From positions 1 to 31,663 of the forward strand of contig JAVVSB010000021.1 of assembly GCA_036654415.1 (NCBI GenBank): a stretch of DNA of 31,663 bases, read 5' to 3'. The position numbers were made by a program, and so were the translations under genes. Within the stretch, counting starts at the first letter, position 1; the number at the start of each line of letters is the position of its first letter. Shown here one piece after another: positions 8,672 through 15,136 of this stretch. This DNA comes from Mucinivorans sp036654415 (lineage in GTDB: Bacteria; Bacteroidota; Bacteroidia; Bacteroidales; Rikenellaceae). Under the pieces are notes generated by a model. It did no database searches, was not told the origin of the DNA, and saw nothing but the letters and a program-made list of their open reading frames with translations.

Positions 8672-9055
8672 ATGGCAACAAAGACAATTTATCTGACAAC
8701 ACCTCAGAAGAACGACTTTTTATTTTGGACCGTCGCCACGCAGTGTTTCAATCTTGGCACCGTGATAATTCGGGACGACGCAACTCTTTACGCCACCATT
8801 CGCAAGACTTCAACCTCGACCTCGTTACAGGTTTTGGAGCAATCGACCAAGCAGTATACAGGGACAAAGGGGTTACGTGTGGAGATTGACATTCCAGCGT
8901 CGGACCACATAAAAGTGGCGTCTGAGGCTGTCCAGCCGATTGAAGCGGGGGGCAAAACGGTGGGATGCTGTTACAATTTCTGTATAGAGGACTACATCGA
9001 CGAGGACTACAATGATTTTTACATCAACATTGTGTCGTGGAACAAAAAATGGTAG
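8672..9055 (+). CDS. Small LecB (PA-IIL)-like putative calcium-dependent lectin
   Basis: This 127-residue beta-rich protein has no signal peptide. Its C-terminus carries EDYIDEDYND (106-115) followed by a hydrophobic strand and Trp 123. In the fucose/mannose-binding lectin LecB of Pseudomonas the calcium-site loop reads EDGTDNDYND, so every Ca-ligand position (E106, D107, D110, D112, N114, D115) is matched. LecB is also about 115 residues, lacks a classical signal peptide, and ends with a strand and Trp shortly after the loop. In LecB the terminal glycine of one subunit completes the neighbour's site; here the chain ends KKW two residues later, so that detail differs. The N-terminal 95 residues do not obviously align by eye. 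It follows the giant gene by 10 bases and is probably the last gene of the operon. Other DYND-loop calcium proteins exist, so the lectin call is moderate. Confidence 0.5.
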   Translation: MATKTIYLTTPQKNDFLFWTVATQCFNLGTVIIRDDATLYATIRKTSTSTSLQVLEQSTKQYTGTKGLRVEIDIPASDHIKVASEAVQPIEAGGKTVGCCYNFCIEDYIDEDYNDFYINIVSWNKKW

Positions 9056-9208
9056 GTGAGAGTACTCTGAACCTGTTTAAAAACATTGCAGTTAAAAGGT
9101 TCTATGTCTGTTAGTTGCGTGCAATTTAATGAGCGTTATACAAAGATAGGAGCTCTACTTTACAGACTGCACTTTTCACGACACTGTTTAACCGTATAAT
9201 ATTTATTA

Positions 9209-9461
9209 TTAACGTGAGTTCGTGGAGTGAACCTCGCGCAATCGACGCCGAACCGTACTCACGGATACGGAATGCTTCTCAGATAGTTGTTTGAGCGTTT
9301 GTTTCCCAGAAAGATAGTCTCTGTATAACTGACTGTTTATCACCTTTCCTCGCCCTATAAAACTCTTATGGCATGTTATGCAATATCAACGTTGATGACC
9401 AGACCGAATACCGCGTTTTATTACTTCATCTGAGCCACACGAAAAGCAGATTTTTACCCAT
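9209..9461 (-). pseudogene. Remnant of an IS256-variant (Zn-binding type) transposase N-terminus
   Basis: The minus strand encodes a CFSC...YCITC zinc ribbon followed by a helix-turn-helix segment LYRDYLSGKQTLKQLSEKHS and STVRRRL. This order, CxxC pairs then HTH, is what I recall of the N-terminus of Bacteroidota IS256-family transposases of the variant Zn-binding type. An in-frame TGA (plus-strand 9386-9388) sits where an aromatic residue is expected before YC. The frame closes at TAA (9209-9211) before any DDE domain. The nearest ATG (9459-9461) is out of frame with the zinc ribbon, so a frameshift near the start is also likely. It is a dead fragment marking the right flank of the cassette. 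Confidence 0.7.
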
Positions 9462-9574
9462 ATTGTTTATAAATGATGTAAATAGAAAAAACCAAACGGT
9501 TATAGCGATTTCACGCACCATTTGGACCATTAAGCCAGTTTATGTAATAAATGTAGCAAGAATAAACATTTTAT

Positions 9575-9618
9575 AAAAAAACACACAAAATTACATTATT
9601 GCGTGTAATTTTGTGTGT
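9575..9618 (-). terminator. Rho-independent terminator of the tRNA-Ser gene
   Basis: A perfect 15-base inverted repeat (acacacaaaattaca at 9581-9595 and its complement at 9604-9618) with an 8-base loop is followed on the minus strand by a run of six T. It lies about 35 bases beyond the tRNA 3' end in the right direction. Read on the plus strand it lacks a T tail, so it probably does not stop transcription coming from the cassette. Confidence 0.75.
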
Positions 9619-9653
9619 AACCTTTATAACTGCTTGATTATCAAGCTGTATTG

Positions 9654-9743
9654 CGGAGGGAGGGGGATTCGAACCCCCGGTACAGGTTCACCCCGTACGG
9701 CAGTTTAGCAAACTACTGGTTTGAGCCACTCACCCACCCCTCC
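9654..9743 (-). tRNA. tRNA-Ser (anticodon GCU)
   Basis: The minus strand folds into a complete class II tRNA: 7-bp acceptor stem (GGAGGGG with TCCCTCC, one G-U pair), anticodon stem GTAGT/ACTGC enclosing loop TTGCTAA, hence anticodon GCU reading AGC and AGU, a long variable arm with a 7-bp stem (GTACGGG/CCTGTAC), and a T arm GGGGG-TTCGAAT-CCCCC. The discriminator base is G. No CCA is encoded (CAA follows), as is usual in Bacteroidota, so CCA must be added enzymatically. It has its own promoter and terminator. Confidence 0.93.
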
Positions 9744-9825
9744 TTTTGCCTAGAATAGTCTAAAATTACAAGAGGTCACCCACCCCTTGAACCTAAAAAA
9801 GCGACTATTTCTCTTAAAAGCAGTG

Positions 9826-9857
9826 CAAAGATAGAGATAATTTTTTATCTTTCCAAA
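9826..9857 (-). promoter_or_regulatory. Promoter of the tRNA-Ser gene
   Basis: On the minus strand TTTG (9854-9857) and TATCTTTG (9826-9833) are separated by exactly 20 bases, a textbook Bacteroides-type promoter. It lies in the gap after floA and points at the tRNA, giving a 5' leader of roughly 75 bases that would be trimmed by RNase P. Confidence 0.7.
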
Positions 9858-9865
9858 CTTTAGTG

Positions 9866-10864
9866 CTACTCTTTTACTGGTGTTACGATTTGGGGCTTCT
9901 TGACTGGCTTGCCAATAGTCTCACGCATCTGAGTATCAGCCTGAATATTCTGCAACTTATAATAGTCCATAATTCCCAAATTACCTGAACGGAAAGCCTC
10001 GGCAATAGCCATGGGGATTTCGGCCTCGGCCAAAATAACCTTAGCACGGGCCTCCTGAGCCTTGGCAATCATCTCCTGCTCGTGAGCCACAGCCATAGCG
10101 CGCTTCTCTTCAGCCTTGGCCTGAGCAATATTCTTATCAGCATTGGCTTGGTCCATCTGAAGCACTGCCCCAATGTTGCGCCCCACGTCAATATCGGCAA
10201 TGTCAATGGACAAAATTTCAAAAGCCGTCCCCGCATCAAGCCCCTTATTAAGAACCACACGAGAAATAAAATCAGGGTTTTCCAGAACACTCTTATGCGA
10301 CTCGGCAGAACCAATCGAGCTCACTATGCCTTCGCCCACACGAGCTAAGATGGTCTCCTCTCCCGCACCACCGACCAACTGCTTAATAGAGGCACGAACA
10401 GTAACACGAGCCTTACAAACCAGCTGAATACCATCTTTAGCCACAGCCGTAACTGGAGGTGTATTGATAACCTTGGGGTTGACCGACATCTGAACAGCCT
10501 CAAAAACATCGCGACCAGCCAAGTCGATGGCCGTGGCCATACGAAAATCAAGCGTGATATTGGCCTTTTGAGCAGAGACTAAAGCGTGAACCACGTTGGC
10601 AACGTGCCCCCCTGCTAAATAATGGGCTTCCAATTCATTAGGATTGAGCGACAGGCCAGCCTTAGTTCCCTCAATCATTGCCGAAACAATGGCTGCAGGT
10701 GGGACCTTACGCCAACGCATCAAAACAAGTTGAAGAAGGCTTATTCTTACACCCGAAACTGTGGCCGAAAACCACAACCCAACGGGTATAAAGTAGAGAA
10801 TAACCCATAGAATAACTATGGAGATACCCGCAATAATTAGGATTGTAAAATTGAACTCTTCCAT
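9866..10864 (-). CDS. floA: Flotillin-like protein FloA
   Basis: FloA is an SPFH-family membrane scaffold that organises functional membrane microdomains. The 332 residues align by eye along their whole length with the Bacillus FloA: an N-terminal membrane hairpin (about 9-30), then HYLAGG, AIDLAGRDVFEAVQMSVNPKVI, a VRA-LVGGAGEETI-ARVGEGIV stretch, FEILSIDIADIDVGRNIGA, and an Ala/Glu-rich coiled coil (about 235-290). The length is normal. The nfeD gene ends 17 bases upstream on the same strand; NfeD and flotillins are commonly paired and act together at the membrane. The gene is the last of the operon that also holds trkH. Confidence 0.95.
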   Translation of the reverse strand: MEEFNFTILIIAGISIVILWVILYFIPVGLWFSATVSGVRISLLQLVLMRWRKVPPAAIVSAMIEGTKAGLSLNPNELEAHYLAGGHVANVVHALVSAQKANITLDFRMATAIDLAGRDVFEAVQMSVNPKVINTPPVTAVAKDGIQLVCKARVTVRASIKQLVGGAGEETILARVGEGIVSSIGSAESHKSVLENPDFISRVVLNKGLDAGTAFEILSIDIADIDVGRNIGAVLQMDQANADKNIAQAKAEEKRAMAVAHEQEMIAKAQEARAKVILAEAEIPMAIAEAFRSGNLGIMDYYKLQNIQADTQMRETIGKPVKKPQIVTPVKE

Positions 10865-10881
10865 CTTTTTTTTTATTAAAA

Positions 10882-11343
10882 TTATATTATACCCTTAACT
10901 ATGAGTGCTTGGTTATCATATCCTATAACCTCAATATGAGATTTGGCATCCAAAAATTCACCAAAAGTTTTTGCCTCGTAAACCTTTCCCTCAATTAGCA
11001 CATTGCCCATGGGAGCCAAGCGAGTGTGGGCAATTCCCAAAGCACCCACGGCCACTAACTCTTCAATGGGTCGCGCTATACTCTCCTTAATTTCTGTATG
11101 AAGCGACATATTATGCCAGGTACGTCTACGCAAAAACAGAGCCATCATGACACCCAAAATAACAAGTATAATGGCCAACACCACAAAGCCCGTAAACACA
11201 CCGTAACTAACAAACGTCCAAGCAGCGGCCACCACCAAGCAACAAAAGGCACCCGCAGCAGCAATAGTAATACCAGGTAGCAAAACTAATTCTGCAAAAA
11301 AGAGCACCACGCCCAACACTATCAGTAATATAATCCAACCCAT
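10882..11343 (-). CDS. NfeD-family membrane protein (short form)
   Basis: The 153-residue protein has three closely spaced membrane helices (about 3-20, 26-46, 49-70) and a C-terminal beta-rich OB-like domain (about 85-150), the layout of short NfeD proteins that lack the ClpP-like protease domain. Such proteins partner with flotillins or stomatins, and floA follows immediately downstream. The GALGIAHTRLAPMGNVLIEGKVYEA segment is typical of the NfeD OB domain (written here as a known motif region, residues about 98-122). It lies 11 bases after the SPOR-like gene, so it is co-transcribed. Confidence 0.88.
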   Translation of the reverse strand: MGWIILLIVLGVVLFFAELVLLPGITIAAAGAFCCLVVAAAWTFVSYGVFTGFVVLAIILVILGVMMALFLRRRTWHNMSLHTEIKESIARPIEELVAVGALGIAHTRLAPMGNVLIEGKVYEAKTFGEFLDAKSHIEVIGYDNQALIVKGII

Positions 11344-11354
11344 CTTTTTTATGT

Positions 11355-12899
11355 TTATTCTATCGTTAATACTTTCACCGTTGCATCACCCTTGGTGCGT
11401 ATAATCTGAGACACGACCTCGGCCTCAGCTTTGGAGTGGAAGGCAAAGATAAGATATTGCTGTGTGCCGTCATTTTTGACTACACGACTTATATCCTTAC
11501 CCTTGGCATGCATATCCACCACCGAACGCAAGGTTTGAGCAACCTGGCTGTTTTTGGTAAGAACCTCGATTTGATACTCCACACCCTCTGGCTCTTTAGG
11601 CTGTTTGGCCTCATAAGCTTTGGCTGAGTACATTGTCACAAAATGGCCATCGAGCCAAGCCACAGCTGAAGGGGCACGAAAGCCAGCTTTATACATAGCT
11701 GTCACTGCCGCCTCAACCTGTTGCGAGGTACGAAAACCACCTATTACGTAACGCTTAAGTCCATTGGCTGTCGTCTCCACCTGAAGTGGTTGAGCTCCCT
11801 TAAAAATAGCAAGTGCCGAAGCTACCCCCTTGGTTAAGGCCACGGAGACCGAATAATAGAGCCCTTTTTTAGGCAATTTCAACTCTGGCACAGCATTTAT
11901 ATCGGTATAAGACAACGTATTACCCAAAGTAATGGGCGCATAGAGAACCAATGAACGATAGACGAAAGGCACATCGACATAACGGGGAAACACTTTGGCA
12001 GAGGTGGCTTTATCTTTTTTCAGAGAATCCAAAGCCAACTTAAGGCCCAAATTCTCGGCCAATAATAGTTCATAGTTTACAGCAAAATCTTTTTGTAGCG
12101 GGTAATTTGACAAAGCAGGGGCCAAAGACTCCTCAGAGGTGACCTCTTTACGCCTAAGTTCACGCGAAAGTTCATCTATACCCTCCAGCTTAGTTCGGTC
12201 AATGGTACGCAAATTATCCACAAGCATCAGGTAACTATCTATTTTGCGATTATAGAACCCACTCCAGCTCTGTTCCAACTTTTTATCCAAAGCCTTAATC
12301 TCTTTCTTGAGAGTATCGGACTTCTGAAGCATCTGATTTACAGAGTCTTGGTCCGCAACTTTATCGTAGTGGTCTTTCAATAACATTAATTTGTCGTAGA
12401 GCTCGTCCACCTGACTCTTTATCTGAGCCACCGTTAAGGCCACTTTGGCCCCTCCATTCAAAAGGACAATATCCTTGGCCGAGAGATTCTGCACAAAATA
12501 CTCACTCAAAAACAGATTTGCACTCCTAGGGACAGCCTTTACCACAAGCGAAGGCCCATCTGGAGTAACTACTGGTTGGAGAACATCCTGACGCGCCATC
12601 TCGGCCTCCATCATGGCCCGTTGCGAACCAACACGACTACGCGCGGCACGCAAATCGAAAAGTTCGCCTTCCAGACGCACAATCTCATCCCCAATATTTG
12701 TACCAGATGGATTGGCCTCAAAAACTTTACGATTTTGAGCAATAAGATTGAGCACTGAGTCCTCACTAATTTTCAACTTGGCCTCCTTGGCAGCCAAAGC
12801 AGCATACTCGGCCTTACTACCACTGGTGGGCTGAGCCAAAAGAGTCTGAGCCCCAAAGAGGGCCACAACCAATAGTATATAGAAAATATATCGTTTCAT
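11355..12899 (-). CDS. Periplasmic coiled-coil protein with two SPOR-like C-terminal domains
   Basis: A 514-residue secreted protein. Residues 1-23 are a signal peptide ending LLAQ. Two segments (about 25-110 and 165-300) have heptad-like Leu/Ala/Lys/Glu patterns and are probably coiled coils. The C-terminus has two related domains: about 345-425 (YYSVSVALTKG ... RYVIGGFRTSQQVEAAVTAM) and about 435-514 (YQIEVLTKN ... QQYLIFAFHSKAEAEVVSQI). They resemble SPOR domains, which bind denuded peptidoglycan glycans. The family is not one I can name. It lies between trkH and nfeD/floA in one operon, which suggests an envelope-organising role. The SPOR call rests on pattern only. Confidence 0.7.
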   Translation of the reverse strand: MKRYIFYILLVVALFGAQTLLAQPTSGSKAEYAALAAKEAKLKISEDSVLNLIAQNRKVFEANPSGTNIGDEIVRLEGELFDLRAARSRVGSQRAMMEAEMARQDVLQPVVTPDGPSLVVKAVPRSANLFLSEYFVQNLSAKDIVLLNGGAKVALTVAQIKSQVDELYDKLMLLKDHYDKVADQDSVNQMLQKSDTLKKEIKALDKKLEQSWSGFYNRKIDSYLMLVDNLRTIDRTKLEGIDELSRELRRKEVTSEESLAPALSNYPLQKDFAVNYELLLAENLGLKLALDSLKKDKATSAKVFPRYVDVPFVYRSLVLYAPITLGNTLSYTDINAVPELKLPKKGLYYSVSVALTKGVASALAIFKGAQPLQVETTANGLKRYVIGGFRTSQQVEAAVTAMYKAGFRAPSAVAWLDGHFVTMYSAKAYEAKQPKEPEGVEYQIEVLTKNSQVAQTLRSVVDMHAKGKDISRVVKNDGTQQYLIFAFHSKAEAEVVSQIIRTKGDATVKVLTIE

Positions 12900-12928
12900 A
12901 ATCGGTTAAAGATAATTATTATTTTTGA

Positions 12929-14374
12929 TTATTTCCAACTTCCTATCATAAAAATATGAATTAATCCAAATAGTTCCAAACGGCCAAAGAGCATAACCAC
13001 TGTAAGCCACCATTTTACGCCATTGGGCAAAAAACCCATATTACTCAAATTACCAACCTCACCAAATCCTGGACCAACATTACCCAACGAGGCCACCGTG
13101 GCTGTAAAAGAGGTACTAAGGTCAAGATTAAATAGCGTAAGAACCACAGTCGAGATAAAGAGCACCAAAATATAGAAGGCAATAAGCAATACAGCCGTAT
13201 TAACCGTACTATCCTCTTGAGTGATGCCACCAAGGCGAACCCGAATCACAGCATTGGGATGTTGTAATTTAAGAATTCTGGCGCGTAAAGATTTTAGCAA
13301 CAACACTACCCTATCTACCTTAACACCACCACTGGTGGAACCTGCCATAGAACATTGAATACTCATGTATATCATAATGAGTATAGAAAACGCTGGCCAA
13401 TAGGCTGCATCAGAGGAGGCAAAACCTGTGGTGGAGGTGTAGGAGACTACCTGAAAAGAGCCATAACGTAAAGAACTCCAAAAATCTGGGAAAACATTAA
13501 AAGCCCATAAGTTAAGCGAAACACAGGTGATGGCCACCATGACAGAAAAGGCATAAAAACGCCAAACTTCAGAATGAAAAAAGTTATTATGCTTACCCTT
13601 TATTGAGGCATAGATAAGTCCAAGGTGCATCCCAGCTATAAACATAAAGACCATGATAATCATCTCGATACTAAGGCTATCAAAATATTTCACACTCAGG
13701 TTCTTGGTCGAAAAACCACCAGTGGCCATGGTCGAGAAACTGTGAGTCACGGCATCAAACCAATTCATGCCAGCAAAGCAAAGAAGCACCGTTTCGAGCA
13801 AAGTCAAACCGCCATAGACCAACAAAATGATTTTGAAAAGTTTTTTAGTGGTGTAGCGAAAATTATCACGCGCCAACGAGGACATCTCCACATTGGAAAG
13901 GGTCATCTTAGTACGCCCTACGGATGGCAAAATCACAAGGGCAAAAAGTACTACACCTACACCACCAACCCAGTGGGTCGAAGCACGCCAAAAAAGCAAG
14001 CCACGTGGTAGGGCCTCGACATTGGCCAAAATAGTAGAGCCAGTAGTGGTGAAGCCAGAGGTGCTCTCGAACCAGGCGTTACTCAGTGAAAACTCACCAC
14101 CCCATATCAAATAGGGCAATGTACCCACGGCACACGACATTATCCACGAGGCAATGACAATAATATAACCCTCTTTACCTGTTAAATTGGGGTCGTTAGG
14201 AACAAAAATAAGCGGAAAAAGACCGATAATTGTGGTGATTAGAAAACTAAGCAACAGGGGATAAAAAGCAGTGTCAACCCCACTAACCAAGGAGATGAAG
14301 GCCGAAATAAGCATAAAAGCCGCATTGAGCAACAACACCATACCAGTATAGCGTATGACAGTGGCAATATTCAT
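12929..14374 (-). CDS. trkH: TrkH-type potassium uptake channel
   Basis: This is the membrane pore of a Trk/Ktr K+ uptake system, 481 residues with many membrane helices. The four selectivity-filter loops of the four-fold M-P-M architecture are visible: STSGFTTTGST (104-114), ATGGFST (217-223), TSTTGFAS (313-320) and SLGNVGPGFGEVG (429-441). The third and fourth are canonical. It starts one base before the end of the upstream sensor-like gene (TAATG), so the two are translationally coupled. No trkA-like RCK gene, the usual nucleotide-sensing partner, is present anywhere in this window, so it must lie elsewhere or be replaced by another regulator. Confidence 0.93.
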   Translation of the reverse strand: MNIATVIRYTGMVLLLNAAFMLISAFISLVSGVDTAFYPLLLSFLITTIIGLFPLIFVPNDPNLTGKEGYIIVIASWIMSCAVGTLPYLIWGGEFSLSNAWFESTSGFTTTGSTILANVEALPRGLLFWRASTHWVGGVGVVLFALVILPSVGRTKMTLSNVEMSSLARDNFRYTTKKLFKIILLVYGGLTLLETVLLCFAGMNWFDAVTHSFSTMATGGFSTKNLSVKYFDSLSIEMIIMVFMFIAGMHLGLIYASIKGKHNNFFHSEVWRFYAFSVMVAITCVSLNLWAFNVFPDFWSSLRYGSFQVVSYTSTTGFASSDAAYWPAFSILIMIYMSIQCSMAGSTSGGVKVDRVVLLLKSLRARILKLQHPNAVIRVRLGGITQEDSTVNTAVLLIAFYILVLFISTVVLTLFNLDLSTSFTATVASLGNVGPGFGEVGNLSNMGFLPNGVKWWLTVVMLFGRLELFGLIHIFMIGSWK

Positions 14375-15096
14375 TATTTACGTGCAATAATTTGCCCTAT
14401 ATTATCATTCAACTCACTTATTTCATCCTTTGTGTCGACCTTAACATCAAAGGGTATATTTTGATTTAGGTTGTTATGCACCGCTCGGTTGATGGCCAAA
14501 ATGGGCGTTACAAAGAACCTATTGAGTACAAAATAGAAGAGCATCATCAACAACACACCGCCAGCCAAGGCAATAATGCCAACCATAGAGGCGCGATAAG
14601 CATTATTCTCGAGCTGCTGGGTGTAGGCCACTATATTGCGCTGTGTGGAGACCATAAACTCCTTGATGGAGTGGGTCAAATTGTAATACGGAGTTTTGTA
14701 AATTTGCGAAAACCACTCCAAAGTCACCGAATCGCCACGCTGGCTTACCACATTATTATAGTAGATGTTGGCCTCGGTTATCTTATGTAAATCGGGCGAA
14801 TTTTTGATTTGAGCTTGCGCCTCGCTCAGGGCGCGGTCAAACTCATGCCCTGCGGTCTGAAGAAGCGAATCATACAACTTGGTGGTGTCGGTCACACACA
14901 TCAACAAAGAGGTATTTTGCTCCTGCACAGCATCCAACATGCGTTTGCTAAGCTCGATACTCAGGGTACTGTGTTGCAATATTTGATAAGTAGACCTATT
15001 GAGCCGCAGCAACTCGGCCGAAGAGATAAGCCCCGAAAGAAAGAGCAACGAGCCTATGGAGATAAAACCAAGGACGATTTTACGTTTAATACCCAT
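14374..15096 (-). CDS. Membrane sensor stub: four-helix-bundle periplasmic domain plus HAMP, no output domain
   Basis: The 240-residue protein has a first membrane helix (about 7-29), a helical periplasmic domain of about 140 residues resembling the four-helix-bundle input domain of chemoreceptors and histidine kinases, a second membrane helix (about 170-194), and a C-terminal HAMP domain (starting near FVTPILAI and ending KDEISELNDNIGQIIARK). The chain then stops, with no kinase, cyclase or methyl-accepting part. The stop codon overlaps the trkH start by one base. A direct regulatory subunit of TrkH is attractive but inferred only from coupling. A truncated former kinase is the alternative, though I see no kinase remnant downstream since trkH starts at once. 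It heads the five-gene operon. Confidence 0.75.
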   Translation of the reverse strand: MGIKRKIVLGFISIGSLLFLSGLISSAELLRLNRSTYQILQHSTLSIELSKRMLDAVQEQNTSLLMCVTDTTKLYDSLLQTAGHEFDRALSEAQAQIKNSPDLHKITEANIYYNNVVSQRGDSVTLEWFSQIYKTPYYNLTHSIKEFMVSTQRNIVAYTQQLENNAYRASMVGIIALAGGVLLMMLFYFVLNRFFVTPILAINRAVHNNLNQNIPFDVKVDTKDEISELNDNIGQIIARK

Positions 15097-15121
15097 CGTA
15101 CTATTTAAATTATGAATTTAA

Positions 15122-15129
15122 CAAAGGTA
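15122..15129 (-). promoter_or_regulatory. -7 element of the sensor-trkH-SPOR-nfeD-floA operon
   Basis: TACCTTTG on the minus strand fits TAnnTTTG and lies 25 bases before the ATG at 15096. No good TTTG is present 19-21 bases further upstream, where the end of the amidase gene lies. Confidence 0.45.
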
Positions 15130-15136
15130 GTAAAAA

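Larger units (their letters stand above)
9056..9653. other. Gap holding a decayed IS fragment and a terminator
   Basis: No intact gene is present. The part from 9209 to 9461 is a leftward transposase remnant and 9575-9618 is the tRNA terminator, each described separately. In 9056-9208 and 9462-9574 I see nothing functional. No convincing rho-independent terminator follows the cassette. Confidence 0.6.

Noticed and set aside
9069..9102. Inverted repeat gaacct/aggttc after the cassette as a terminator
   Set aside because: The stem is only six pairs with a long loop and no T run follows.
9141..9148. TATCTTTG on the minus strand as a promoter
   Set aside because: There is no -33 partner and it points at the cassette's 3' end with no gene to transcribe; probably chance in AT-rich sequence.
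9373..9576. Plus-strand frame of 67 codons
   Set aside because: It lies antisense to the IS256-variant remnant, which has recognisable zinc-ribbon and HTH sequence, and shows no coding features of its own.
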